A DNA stretch of 62,998 bases, taken from contig JAMCZK010000046.1 of NCBI GenBank assembly GCA_023485685.1, positions 1 through 62,998 of the forward strand. The letters are read 5' to 3'. This stretch comes from Chloroflexota bacterium (GTDB lineage Bacteria; Chloroflexota; Anaerolineae; Anaerolineales; UBA11579). Within the stretch, counting starts at the first letter, position 1; each line of letters opens with the position of its first letter. Made by a program: the position numbers and the translations under genes. Under the pieces are notes generated by a model. That model ran no database searches. It was given only the letters and a program-made list of their open reading frames with translations, and was not told where the DNA came from. Below, piece by piece: positions 27,684 to 36,201 of the stretch.

Positions 27684-27726
27684 GAAGGGAAGGGTGGCGC
27701 AAGGTTCGCGCCTCGCCCTTCCCTTC
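27684..27726 (-). terminator. Strong hairpin between phnD and phnC
   Basis: Arms 27684-27700 and 27708-27726 (GAAGGGAAGGG...CCCTTCCCTTC) pair over about 17 bp with a 2-nt bulge. On the minus strand it follows the phnD stop and is followed by TTCTTTGTAAATC. It is probably a partial terminator or processing barrier that keeps the binding protein more abundant than the transporter core. Confidence 0.65.
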
Positions 27727-27744
27727 ACTTGGGTCGATCGGAGG

Positions 27745-28632
27745 CTAGTTGAGCAGGTCCTCGATGCTCATGCCGGCAGCATCGAGCTGCTGGCGGAAGC
27801 CATCGTAGAAGCTATCTTCCACGCGCTCCAAACCGCTCCAGCTGTACACGGTATTGAGCACAGCCAGGCCTTCCTCAGTCTCAGTCAGGCTGAGCAGGGC
27901 TGTAATGATCTGTTCGCGGACATCGTCCGGCAGATCAGAAGCAAAGCTGATGGTATCGTTCGGGATGGGGGCGGATTCGGCAACAACGATCACCTTGTCC
28001 ATCACATCCGGGAAATCCTCTTCCACGTTGGTGCGTGCATCCACGAAGGTGGAGCCGGCATCGCAGTCGCCGTTGTACACGGCGATGACCACGCCGTCGT
28101 GACCACCAGCGTCTACGATCTCAGTGAGATCGGCTTCGGGGTCAAGCCCTTCGGCGCGCATGGCGATGCTGGGGATAATCCAGCCCGAGGTGGAGGTTGG
28201 GTCAGGTCGGCAGAAAGTATGGCCGGCCAGATCGGCTACCGAGGTAATGCCGGTATCAGGGCGAGTGATGACTTGTCCTGCGTAGAAGTTGGATCCGAAG
28301 CGTACGGATACAAGGCCCACCTCGGCGCAGCCGCGCTGCTTGGCAACTACATAGTTGAACGTGTTGAGAGCGCCCATTTGAGCTTCGCCATTGCACATGG
28401 CTTCCACGGCGGCAGTGAAGTCGGTGGTCACCACCGGCTCAACAATGAGGCCGGTTTCCTCTTCGATGTGTGCGGCGATTTCTTCGGCGCCCGTGAGAAC
28501 TGCATCCACGTCCTGGGAGGGAACCAACGCCCAGACGATGGGTTTGTCCGCTGATCCGACTTTGGGTGCGCAGGCAGCCACAAGCAGCCCGACCACCACA
28601 ATCGCAGCCAGCATAATTAAACGGTTCTTCAT
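27745..28632 (-). CDS. phnD: Phosphonate/phosphite/phosphate ABC transporter substrate-binding lipoprotein
   Basis: 295 residues from ATG 28632, which has a good AAGGAGA ribosome-binding site. The lipoprotein signal ends in LVAAC (Cys21). The mature part is a PhnD-like periplasmic binding protein, with WALVPSQD near the N-terminus, MGALNTFNYVVA, GSNFYAGQVITRPDTGI and TFCRPDPTSTSG. First gene of the phnD-phnC-phnE unit. The 238-nt region upstream, shared with the divergent folC, has no convincing promoter pair that I can single out. Confidence 0.9.
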   Translation of the reverse strand: MKNRLIMLAAIVVVGLLVAACAPKVGSADKPIVWALVPSQDVDAVLTGAEEIAAHIEEETGLIVEPVVTTDFTAAVEAMCNGEAQMGALNTFNYVVAKQRGCAEVGLVSVRFGSNFYAGQVITRPDTGITSVADLAGHTFCRPDPTSTSGWIIPSIAMRAEGLDPEADLTEIVDAGGHDGVVIAVYNGDCDAGSTFVDARTNVEEDFPDVMDKVIVVAESAPIPNDTISFASDLPDDVREQIITALLSLTETEEGLAVLNTVYSWSGLERVEDSFYDGFRQQLDAAGMSIEDLLN

Positions 28633-28870
28633 AAGATCTTCTCCTTGAGATGGATTGGGGTCTTTACCGCACCTCTGGTTGATTCCAGAGTTCGCGGCTT
28701 GCCCAATAATCATAACACCAGAAGATACCCCCGCCACCTTAAAGAATTTCCATATAGGGGGTTTAATGAAACCATTACACGCATTTAGTCAAACTAAAGA
28801 ATGCAGCGGTCGGCTACCAGCTGTCAGCTATAAGCTCTAAGCCATAATCTGGAGATTACAATAATCCTTG

Positions 28871-30217
28871 ATGGACACTATGAAGAATTATTTGGGATCT
28901 CTACCGGATCTGGGTGCCCGGCCGCAGCAGGAAATCGGTCTAGCGGAATTCACCCTAGAGCGAATGGAAATCCTGATGGAGGGGCTGGGGCAAGCGGAGC
29001 GCCAGTACCCTAGTCTGCATATTGCCGGAACAAATGGCAAGGGCTCGGTGGCCGCCTTCTGTGCGGCGGTGCTGCAAGCGCAGGGGTACCGCGTGGGTTG
29101 TTTTACTTCCCCCCATCTGGCTGGGGCGCTGGCCGGGATCACCATTGATCAATTGCAGATCGAGGATGCTGATCTGGAGGAAACGTTCCAGGTGATGCAG
29201 CCGCACTTGGAGCAGCGCCAGGATTGGACACAGTTCGAGGTCGTTACCGGGCTGGCTTTCTTCCATTTCGCGCGGGCTAATGTGGACGCGGCGGTCATCG
29301 AAGTTGGCTTGGGCGGCCGCCTGGATGCCACCAACGTTCTGACGCCACTGGTTTCCGTGATCACGCCGATTGACTACGATCACACCTCTATTTTGGGAAC
29401 CACGCTGGCGGAGATCGCTGCAGAAAAAGCAGGCATTATTAAAGAAGGAGTACCCGTCGTCATCTCTTCGCAGCCGGAAGAAGCAAGAACTAGCATTTTG
29501 CGTGTCGCAAAAGAAAAGCGAGCCCAGGTAATAGAGGTAGGTAGAGACTTTCGTTTTGAGCGAATCAGTTCAGACTTGGATGGGCAAGTATTCGAGGTAA
29601 CCTCACCCCCAACCCCTCTCCTTGGAAAGGAGAGGGGTGCCTTGGAAAATAAGACTCGACTAACGATAGCGTTATTGGGTAAGCACCAAATCGAGAACGC
29701 TGCAACCGCCTTCGCTGCCTTAAAGATGGCAAATCAACGCGGCCTGGCAGTGAGCGAAGCCGCGATCGAACGCGGGTTTGCTGCCGCCCTCTGGCCTGGC
29801 CGTTTTGAGATAGTGCGCGATGATCCGCGGGTCATTCTCGATGCGGCTCACACCCCGGCAGCGGCGCAGGCGCTGCGCGCCGCCCTGGACGAATATTTTC
29901 CGGGACAGCCTGTGATGATGGTGCTAGGGGTATCGGCTGACAAGGATTTGAAGGGGATCGTCGAACCGTTAAGGTCGCGTATCGTTGGTGCCATCGCTAC
30001 CCGATCGAGTCATCCGCGTGCGATGCCTGCGGAGGAGCTCCAAGGGAAGCTCTCGCACTTGGCCGTGCGATCCGAGACTGAGCCGGATGCAAAGCGCGCC
30101 CTGGAAAAGGTCTTGGGTATGGCCCAGGAGCAAACGGTCATTTTGGTGTGCGGTTCAGTATTCCTCGTAGAACTCATTCGTAAAGCGTTGACTGAAACCG
30201 GGGAATCCCACCCTTAG
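28871..30217 (+). CDS. folC: Folylpolyglutamate synthase / dihydrofolate synthase carrying an in-frame palindrome
   Basis: About 448 residues; ATG 28871 or ATG 28880 are both possible, and a TTG lies at 28868. It ligates glutamate to folates using ATP. Motifs: P-loop AGTNGKGS, FTSPHLAG, VGLGGRLDATNV, TPIDYDHTSILG, AEKAGIIK and ILDAAHTP. Residues about 244-257 (SPPTPLLGKERGALE) are translated from a palindromic element, breaking the domain between the mid-section and QIENAATAF. The frame stays open and all motifs remain, so the gene is probably functional. Confidence 0.93.
   Translation: MDTMKNYLGSLPDLGARPQQEIGLAEFTLERMEILMEGLGQAERQYPSLHIAGTNGKGSVAAFCAAVLQAQGYRVGCFTSPHLAGALAGITIDQLQIEDADLEETFQVMQPHLEQRQDWTQFEVVTGLAFFHFARANVDAAVIEVGLGGRLDATNVLTPLVSVITPIDYDHTSILGTTLAEIAAEKAGIIKEGVPVVISSQPEEARTSILRVAKEKRAQVIEVGRDFRFERISSDLDGQVFEVTSPPTPLLGKERGALENKTRLTIALLGKHQIENAATAFAALKMANQRGLAVSEAAIERGFAAALWPGRFEIVRDDPRVILDAAHTPAAAQALRAALDEYFPGQPVMMVLGVSADKDLKGIVEPLRSRIVGAIATRSSHPRAMPAEELQGKLSHLAVRSETEPDAKRALEKVLGMAQEQTVILVCGSVFLVELIRKALTETGESHP
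29601..29640. repeat. Palindromic repeat family B, copy 1, inside folC
   Basis: CCTCACCCCC-AA, then an 11-bp perfect inverted repeat (29613-29623 / 29627-29637, CCCCTCTCCTT / AAGGAGAGGGG). It is inserted in frame in folC. The same pattern appears in recG on the minus strand. This type of CCTCACCCC...GAGAGGGG repeat is widespread in bacterial genomes. Confidence 0.85.
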
Positions 30218-30261
30218 ATTAAGCTGTTGTCCTCGAACCCGTTCGATGCGATAATGGGCGC

Positions 30262-31128
30262 ATGCCAAAACGAATTGTTTCTATTCTGTGCTTAATCCTA
30301 TTATCGTCCTGCAACCTGCCCGGCGCGGCAGCGACTACGCAGCCCGCGACAGTTGAGGCGTCTGCCACGCCACAGGCCGCAACAGGGGTCCTGACGGCCG
30401 CGCCCCAGCAGCCGACGGTAAGCGAAAGCGGACCAGCGCTGGAATCAATCATTATTCTGCAACCGGGTCCCAATTCTTCGATCTACTCCCCCGTGACGGT
30501 TCAAGGCCAATCGCGACCCACTTTCGAGCAGAATCTGGTGATCGCAATATACGGAGAGGATGGCAGCTTACTGGCGCAGCAGCCCACTACCTTGGATTCG
30601 CCGATGGGCGAACCTGGCAATTTCAATGTCGAGACTCCCTTCACCGTGGATCACGAGCAGCCGGGACGTGTTTCAGTCTTCGAGACCAGCGCCATGGATG
30701 GTGGCATCATTCATCTCTCCAGTGTTGAAGTGACCTTATGGCTGGGCATGAATGTGATCGCACCGCCGAACCTTGGCCTTGAATCCATCGACATCCAATC
30801 TCCACTGCCCATGGCAGAGATCAGCGGCGGGTCGATACAGGTAAACGGATATTCGGATTATTACTTCGAATCGAATCTAGGCTTGATGCTTTGTGGGGCC
30901 TTCGGCAGCGGCTCGCCCAACGATTTATGCGGCACCGAAGACAATATCCTCGCCAGCGGCAACGCCATCATTGACTCGCCTGATATGGGTCAGCCCGGTC
31001 CATTCACCGGTGAATTAACTTATTCCATCACTGAGCCAACCCCCGCGCGCATCGTAGTCTTCGCCGCGTCACCGCGCGATGGCGGCTGGCTGCATGTAAG
31101 CAGCATCCCTATTCTGCTTTCGCCTTAG
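30262..31128 (+). CDS. Secreted lipoprotein with two Gmad2-like domains
   Basis: 288 residues. The signal peptide ends in LLSSC (Cys17), so it should be lipid-anchored outside the membrane. A Thr/Ala/Pro-rich linker leads to two similar domains (about 60-165 and 175-288). Each opens with an I..P.P....I..P..V.G pattern and ends in FETSAMDGG / FAASPRDGGWLHVSS, typical of the immunoglobulin-like Gmad2 domain found with spore-germination and cell-surface proteins. Function unknown. A palindromic repeat starts 6 nt after the stop. Confidence 0.75.
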   Translation: MPKRIVSILCLILLSSCNLPGAAATTQPATVEASATPQAATGVLTAAPQQPTVSESGPALESIIILQPGPNSSIYSPVTVQGQSRPTFEQNLVIAIYGEDGSLLAQQPTTLDSPMGEPGNFNVETPFTVDHEQPGRVSVFETSAMDGGIIHLSSVEVTLWLGMNVIAPPNLGLESIDIQSPLPMAEISGGSIQVNGYSDYYFESNLGLMLCGAFGSGSPNDLCGTEDNILASGNAIIDSPDMGQPGPFTGELTYSITEPTPARIVVFAASPRDGGWLHVSSIPILLSP

Positions 31129-31134
31129 ATTGAA

Positions 31135-31190
31135 GCTTGCGAAGGTGGACTAATTTCAAAACTATCCCTCAAGACCAACCTTCGCAAGGT
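31135..31190. repeat. Palindromic repeat family A, copy 2
   Basis: Ends GCTTGCGAAGGT (31135-31146) and ACCTTCGCAAGGT (31178-31190) pair over 11 bp, with an inner TCAAGACCAACC that matches TCAAGTCCAACC of copy 1. It lies 6 nt after the Gmad2 lipoprotein stop. Confidence 0.75.
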
Positions 31191-31214
31191 TGTTAGCAAA
31201 TGGAGTGAGGTCCC

Positions 31215-32015
31215 ATGGCCGGCCAACCCGTAATCCTAGTTACCGGCGCGTCTTCCGGCATCGGTGAGGCCACCGCCCGCCTCTTCGGCAGCCGCGGCTA
31301 CCGCGTGGTGCTGGCTGCCCGCCGCCTTGACCGCCTGGAAGCTCTCCAAAAGGAGATCGAAGCCCAGGGCGGGCAGGCCCTGCCCGTGGAGACGGATGTC
31401 AGCTCAGCGGCCTCCATTCAAGCGATGGTGGATAAGACATTGGCGACATACGGCCAGATCGACATTCTCTTCAACAACGCCGGCTTCGGCCGCACCAAGT
31501 GGCTGGAAGAGATGGACCCGGAAAAGGATATTGCGTCGCAGGTGCAGGTGAACCTGACTGGCGTGATCCAGGCGACCCGCGCCGTGCTGCCGCACATGAT
31601 CGCGCGCAAATCGGGGCACATTATCAACATGGGCTCACAGGCGGCTTTTGTGGCTACACCCACCTATACTGTCTACGCCGCCACGAAATTCGGCGTGCGC
31701 GGTTTCAGCGACGCGCTGCGACGCGAGGTCGGCGTGTGGGGTATCAAGGTATCTGTGATCTATCCCGGCGGTGTGGCTACTGAATTCGGGCAACACACCC
31801 AGGCCAAGCGCAAGACCGGGATCACAACTCCGAAAGCCCTGCGCCTCACGCCACAACAGGTTGCCGAGGCTGTGCTTGCCGCTGCCCGGCGACCCGTGCG
31901 GGCGCGCATAATGCCTTCAATCACGCGAGTTGCCATCTGGTTCGCCACTTCCTTTCCGGGCATCAACGATTGGTTACAAGAGAAATACTTCACGCGGCCG
32001 GAGCGGGGGTTGTGA
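31215..32015 (+). CDS. Short-chain dehydrogenase/reductase
   Basis: 266 residues of the classical SDR family. The nucleotide site GASSGIG is at residues 11-17, NNAGFG at 87-92, and the catalytic set is Ser141, Tyr154 and Lys158 (YAATK). It should be a cytosolic NAD(P)H-dependent oxidoreductase acting on a carbonyl or alcohol. The substrate cannot be told. A GAGGT ribosome-binding site precedes ATG 31215. Confidence 0.92.
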   Translation: MAGQPVILVTGASSGIGEATARLFGSRGYRVVLAARRLDRLEALQKEIEAQGGQALPVETDVSSAASIQAMVDKTLATYGQIDILFNNAGFGRTKWLEEMDPEKDIASQVQVNLTGVIQATRAVLPHMIARKSGHIINMGSQAAFVATPTYTVYAATKFGVRGFSDALRREVGVWGIKVSVIYPGGVATEFGQHTQAKRKTGITTPKALRLTPQQVAEAVLAAARRPVRARIMPSITRVAIWFATSFPGINDWLQEKYFTRPERGL

Positions 32016-32087
32016 TTAACCACAGAAAAATACAGATTTGTTTTCCAGCGTTGATCTGTGGCTGATTAATTCCTAGGAAAAACTAGT

Positions 32088-32228
32088 GTGAAAACCAGAC
32101 GAACGGTCATTTTTGTTGTTGTGTTGATTATTATCGCCGCAGCTGGTTTCTTGCTTTGGAAATACAACCTTTGCATGAATATTTCATTCAATGAGAATTT
32201 TTGCCGCGCTCATCTTTTCAACTGGTAA
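32088..32228 (+). CDS. Possible 46-residue single-pass membrane protein
   Basis: A GTG-initiated ORF with an AGGA ribosome-binding site about 9 nt upstream. It encodes a basic start (MKTRRT), a clear membrane helix (VIFVVVLIIIAAAGFLLW) and a short tail with two cysteines ending in HLFNW. The charge pattern predicts the tail outside. It lies alone in a 337-nt gap that is otherwise non-coding. I recognise no family; small size makes it tentative. Confidence 0.45.
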   Translation: MKTRRTVIFVVVLIIIAAAGFLLWKYNLCMNISFNENFCRAHLFNW

Positions 32229-32260
32229 ACAAAATACCCACAGATAAAAACCTTAAAAAC

Positions 32261-32320
32261 AACCTTGTGAAGGTTGGATTTAAATCAATATTGACTTCAA
32301 GTTCAAACCTTTGCAAGGTT
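32261..32320. repeat. Palindromic repeat family A, copy 3 (diverged)
   Basis: Ends AACCTTGTGAAGGTT (32261-32275) and AAACCTTTGCAAGGTT (32305-32320) pair with two mismatches. Inner TTCAAGTTCAAACC resembles copy 1. It lies 32 nt after the small membrane ORF. Confidence 0.7.
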
Positions 32321-32352
32321 TACATGAACAAAAAGAGCCGCATTGCAGCTCT

Positions 32353-32853
32353 TTATTCGGTGGGAGTTTGCTCCGGCGCCTGGGCTTGCTTGGCGGCCTT
32401 CTTTTCATCCTGCTGCTGAATGACGGCGCGGATGCCGTTGCGCACCTGATTGAGCACGCGCTCCAGTTCCATTTCCAGATTGGTCAGTGATTCGATGACG
32501 TAATTATCGGCTTCGTCGCGTGTTGCTTCGGCATCGAGTTGCGCTTGCTGCAAGATTTCGTTGGCGCGGGATTCTGCGGAGGCAACAATGGCGTCGCGCT
32601 GCACCATACCCTGGCTCTTCTCTTGCGCCAGCTGCAGGGTGCGCTTGGCTTCTTCCGTCGCCTGGGCCATGGTGCGGTCGCGCTCGGCGATCAGCTTTTG
32701 CGCCTTCTTCACCTCATCGGGGATGGCGACGCGCATCTGGTCGATCAAGTCCAGCATTTTGTCCTCATCCACGATCACGTTGTTGGTAAGCGGGATGGGA
32801 CGGCTCTGGTTGAAGAGCTCTTCGAGGCGGTCAACGAGTTGGAGGATATCCAT
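32353..32853 (-). CDS. Coiled-coil protein, hypothetical
   Basis: 166 residues, highly charged. The middle (about 45-145) is a long alpha-helical, coiled-coil-like stretch with Ala/Glu/Gln heptads (AERDRTMAQATEEAKRTL), similar in texture to ATP-synthase b-type or DivIVA-like proteins but without a membrane anchor. The N-terminus (MDILQLVDRLEELF) could be a dimerisation segment. No enzyme motif is present. It lies upstream of coaD-recG on the same strand; function unknown. Confidence 0.65.
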   Translation of the reverse strand: MDILQLVDRLEELFNQSRPIPLTNNVIVDEDKMLDLIDQMRVAIPDEVKKAQKLIAERDRTMAQATEEAKRTLQLAQEKSQGMVQRDAIVASAESRANEILQQAQLDAEATRDEADNYVIESLTNLEMELERVLNQVRNGIRAVIQQQDEKKAAKQAQAPEQTPTE

Positions 32854-32893
32854 AATTAAATGCCCTTACACCCTTTACAGGTGCAAGATTAGT

Positions 32894-32935
32894 ACCCAAT
32901 ATAAACACCAAACAGGTTTGGTGCTTATATTGGGT
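32894..32935. repeat. Near-perfect 20-bp inverted repeat upstream of the coiled-coil gene
   Basis: Arms 32894-32913 and 32916-32935 (ACCCAATATAAACACC... / ...GGTGCTTATATTGGGT) match at 19 of 20 positions with almost no spacer. It sits between coaD (stop 33005) and the coiled-coil gene (start 32853), so it could be a terminator for coaD or an operator for the downstream gene. Confidence 0.7.
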
Positions 32936-33004
32936 TACAAACTTTATACGCAAAAAGGCCCATAGTCAACTCGAAGGGACTCCCAATATTGAACCTCAAA
33001 TCTA

Positions 33005-33532
33005 TTAATCCCTGGGCGGGCTGGCGACAAACTCGGCTTCGCCGTTCTTTTTGATCTCAGCGAAGCGTCTGGTCAGGGCTTCCATCACGAATGGAGGTAC
33101 CATGGCGCTTACGTCGCCGCCCAGCGAGGCCACCTCGCGCACCGTGGTTGAAGCCAGGAACGAGTGTTCCTTGCTGGTGATCAGTGAGACCGTTTCGATA
33201 TCAGGCGCCAGTTGGCGGTTGGCCAGCGCCATGCGGAACTCGTATTCGAAATCGGAAAGCACGCGCAAGCCGCGCACGACTACCTGGGCACCGATCTCTT
33301 TGCAATAGTTGACGGTCAGGCCGTGATAGGTGGTGACCTTGATGCGCGGCTCATCCTTGAAGACTTCTTTCACCAGCGCGAAGCGCGTCTCGGTGGAGAG
33401 CAATAGGCTTTTCAATGGCGTTTCGTAAACGGCCACCACGACTTCGTCGAATAATTTCACTGCCCGTTCGGCAATGTCGATATGTCCATTATGGATGGGG
33501 TCGAAAGTTGCGGGGAACAAGGCTCTGATCAT
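33005..33532 (-). CDS. coaD: Pantetheine-phosphate adenylyltransferase
   Basis: 175 residues, normal length for CoaD. It transfers AMP from ATP to 4'-phosphopantetheine in coenzyme A synthesis. The nucleotidyltransferase motif TFDPIHNGH (HxGH) is at the N-terminus, VRGLRVLSDFEYE is typical of the family, and the C-terminal ATP loop reads FLASTTVREVASLGGDV. Its ATG overlaps the recG stop by one base (TAATG), indicating translational coupling. Confidence 0.97.
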   Translation of the reverse strand: MIRALFPATFDPIHNGHIDIAERAVKLFDEVVVAVYETPLKSLLLSTETRFALVKEVFKDEPRIKVTTYHGLTVNYCKEIGAQVVVRGLRVLSDFEYEFRMALANRQLAPDIETVSLITSKEHSFLASTTVREVASLGGDVSAMVPPFVMEALTRRFAEIKKNGEAEFVASPPRD

Positions 33533-36042
33533 TAGCTGAGGTCTCCCTTGCCGTCGCTGAGGTAGTTTTTCACTGCGGCGGCTAGTTCACGGTGTTCTGG
33601 CTGGCTCAACGCCGGGTCCACTGCCAGCAACTGTTCGGCATGGCGGCGGGCTTTGTCGATGAGGCGGGCATCGCTAAGCGAAGCCAGGCGGAAATCGAGA
33701 AAGCCGGATTGCTGGCGGCCCAGGAATTGGCCCGGGCCGCGTTGCTCCAGGTCCTTCTCCGCAAGGATAAAGCCGTCGTTCGTTTCCAGCAAGGCCTGAA
33801 GGCGCTCGTTTTCAGCGGCATCCTCGTGGTCGGGGATGAGGATGCAATAGGATTTCTCGGCACCGCGACCCACACGGCCACGGAGTTGGTGCAATTGCGC
33901 CAAGCCGAAGCGGTTGGCGCCCTCGACGAGCATCACAGTGGCGTTGGGGATATCCAGGCCGACTTCGATCACCGTAGTGGAAACCATCACCTGGGCCTTG
34001 CCATCCCGGAAGGCGGCCATGGCCTTGTCCTTTTCTTCAGCGCCCAGGCGGCCGTGCAATAGCTCGACCTTGAGATTGGGGAAGACCTCCTTCTTCAGGC
34101 GCTTTTGCTCGTCGACCGCAGCTTTGGCCTCGCTGGTCTCGCCTTCTTCAATGAGTGGATAAATGATGAATGCCTGCCGCCCGGCTTCGACTTCTCGGCG
34201 GATCAGCTTGTAGGCGCGCTCGCGTTCGCGCGGCAAGAGCAAATGAGTGGCAACCTCCTGGCGGCCGGGGGGCATCTCGTCGATGATGCTGAGGTCCAGG
34301 TCACCATAGATAGTGAGTGAAAGCGAACGCGGGATTGGCGTGGCAGTCATCACCAGCAAATGGGGATTGGTGCCCTTGGCGCGCAGCGCAGCCCGCTGCC
34401 CGACGCCGAAGCGATGTTGTTCATCGATGACGACTAGCTCCAGTTGCGAAAACAGGATCGGGTCTTCGATAAGGGTGTGGGTGCCGACGACAACTTTGAT
34501 GCTGCCATCTTGTAATCCGGCGCGGATCTCTACTTTTTCAGGTTCTGGAGTTGAACCAATAATCAAACGCAGTTCATCCGGCTGTAAGCCACCTTGGCCG
34601 ACCATAAGGGTTCGCAAGCTGGCAAAGTGCTGCTCGGCAAGGATGCTGGTGGGCGCCATCAAGGCAGCCTGGGCGCCCGTACGCGTCACCGCGGCCATGC
34701 AAAGCGCGGCCACCACCGTTTTGCCGGAACCCACGTCGCCTTGCAGCAATCGATTCATTGGCCGCCCGGAGTCTAGGTCCTTTAATAAATCAGCCAGTGC
34801 TCGCTTCTGCGCGCCGGTGAGTTGGTAGGGCAGTCGGGCAATTTCAGCGTCCAGCCAGTCTTGCGGCGCATCGAAGCGTTGGGCGGCCTGGCCTTGCCAG
34901 ACCTGCTTCTGCTGCAGCACTGCCAAATGCAGCAGGAACAATTCATCGAAAGCCAACCGTTGGCGGGCTGCTTGAATCTCCTCTTGAGAATCAGGAAAGT
35001 GCGCCTGCAGCAACGCTTCGGAAAGCGGTTCGAGGTTCGCGGATTCAATGACTGAAGTTGGCAGCGGGTCCGGAATGCGCGGCGCCCAATGGGTGACCAC
35101 CCGGTTCATCAGCCCGCGCAGCCAGCGCTGGCCGAGATCCGCCGTCAATGGATACACCGGCACGATGCGATTAGTATGCAGCTGCTCCTTGTCAAGCAAA
35201 TCCCATTCGGGATTGTTCATCGTGAGGCGTCCCAGGTATTGGTCACCTTTGCCGGAGAGCACAATTTGGTTACCGATGTCCAGGTTGCGGATCATCCAGG
35301 GCTGGTTGAACCAGTTCACGCGCAGCGCGCCCGACTCGTCTTGCACGATGGCTTCGGTCATAAAGCGACGACCCTTGCCCTGACGTTTGGAAATTCGTTT
35401 GACTTCGCCGATGACGGTCACTTCCATGCCGTAGCGCAGGTCGCGGATGCGCACCTGTTGGCTGTAGTCGTCATAGCGGCGCGGGAAATGATAGAGCATG
35501 TCGCGCAGCGTGAATATGCCCAGCTTCTCCAGACGCTCAGCGTTTACCGGGCCCACGCCATTTAGAACCGTGGTAGGTGCCTCCAGCGCGGCGGACTCGC
35601 CTTCGGCATGGGGACGAAACGACACCGAGGTGCGTTTTTCCTTAATTTTGGTTTGTTTTTTAGCTTCACCCTTGTCGGGAATCCCCCCCTCTCCAGCTTT
35701 GTTGGAGAGGGGGCCGGGGGGTGAGGGGCTCTTGGACGCCGGCTTCCTGGCCGCCGGCTTCGTCCTGGACCGCTGCCCTTTGCTGCGTATCCCGGTCTCT
35801 CGCTCAATGCGCAACCAGATATCGATCAGGGTTTTGCCGCGTTCTCGCGGCATCAGTTTTTCGTAATTGCGCAATTTGGAGGTTATGCAATTCACCAGGT
35901 CTTCCCCCAAGCCGTCGGCGCGCGCCTCTGCGTCCCAATTTTGCAGGCTGCGCTGGAGCCCCCCGAACACGGCACGATTGTCGTAATTGCGCTGCGCTTC
36001 GAGCCGAAAGAACTTCTGAAGCTTGCTGAGCGAGGGCTTCAT
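33532..36042 (-). CDS. recG: ATP-dependent DNA helicase RecG, with N-terminal extension and in-frame palindrome
   Basis: 836 residues, longer than the about 690 typical of the family. RecG reverses stalled replication forks and migrates branched DNA. Visible: the wedge/OB region (LRDMLYHFPRRYDDYS), Walker A (GDVGSGKT), DEQH box (VIDEQHRFGVGQR), TATPIPRSL and the RGRVGRG helicase motif VI. The extra N-terminal about 150 residues include a translated palindromic repeat (about residues 102-120, SPSPPGPLSNKAGEGG) in a low-complexity linker. All catalytic motifs remain, so the protein should work. Confidence 0.95.
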   Translation of the reverse strand: MKPSLSKLQKFFRLEAQRNYDNRAVFGGLQRSLQNWDAEARADGLGEDLVNCITSKLRNYEKLMPRERGKTLIDIWLRIERETGIRSKGQRSRTKPAARKPASKSPSPPGPLSNKAGEGGIPDKGEAKKQTKIKEKRTSVSFRPHAEGESAALEAPTTVLNGVGPVNAERLEKLGIFTLRDMLYHFPRRYDDYSQQVRIRDLRYGMEVTVIGEVKRISKRQGKGRRFMTEAIVQDESGALRVNWFNQPWMIRNLDIGNQIVLSGKGDQYLGRLTMNNPEWDLLDKEQLHTNRIVPVYPLTADLGQRWLRGLMNRVVTHWAPRIPDPLPTSVIESANLEPLSEALLQAHFPDSQEEIQAARQRLAFDELFLLHLAVLQQKQVWQGQAAQRFDAPQDWLDAEIARLPYQLTGAQKRALADLLKDLDSGRPMNRLLQGDVGSGKTVVAALCMAAVTRTGAQAALMAPTSILAEQHFASLRTLMVGQGGLQPDELRLIIGSTPEPEKVEIRAGLQDGSIKVVVGTHTLIEDPILFSQLELVVIDEQHRFGVGQRAALRAKGTNPHLLVMTATPIPRSLSLTIYGDLDLSIIDEMPPGRQEVATHLLLPRERERAYKLIRREVEAGRQAFIIYPLIEEGETSEAKAAVDEQKRLKKEVFPNLKVELLHGRLGAEEKDKAMAAFRDGKAQVMVSTTVIEVGLDIPNATVMLVEGANRFGLAQLHQLRGRVGRGAEKSYCILIPDHEDAAENERLQALLETNDGFILAEKDLEQRGPGQFLGRQQSGFLDFRLASLSDARLIDKARRHAEQLLAVDPALSQPEHRELAAAVKNYLSDGKGDLS
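35684..35735. repeat. Palindromic repeat family B, copy 2, inside recG
   Basis: On the minus strand it reads CCCTCACCCCCCGGCCCCCTCTCC, a 9-nt loop, then GGAGAGGGGGG. This is the same architecture as the folC copy. It falls in the linker between the N-terminal extension and the helicase proper and keeps the frame open. Confidence 0.85.
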
Positions 36043-36065
36043 TGGCGTATTTTAACAGGAGGTCG

Positions 36066-36120
36066 CTTGTCAAGTTGGGATGTCATTTAGCGGGAGGGTG
36101 GGTCGACCCAACTTGACAAG
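36066..36120. terminator. 14-bp perfect inverted repeat between recG and fakB
   Basis: Arms CTTGTCAAGTTGGG (36066-36079) and CCCAACTTGACAAG (36107-36120) with a 27-nt spacer. A smaller hairpin (CTGCC / GGCAG) follows at about 36136-36154. Probably the end of the fakA-fakB transcript or a dispersed repeat; no T-run follows. Confidence 0.55.
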
Positions 36121-36201
36121 AATCCCAACACTGACCTGCCGTTTCTTGGCAGATTAATAGCATCGTTATTCACTAGCCGTCCAAGAAATCAAGGTGTTGG
36201 A

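Noticed and set aside
24716-28632. Phosphonate degradation cluster
   Set aside because: Only transport genes are present; no C-P lyase, phosphonatase or phosphite dehydrogenase was found nearby.
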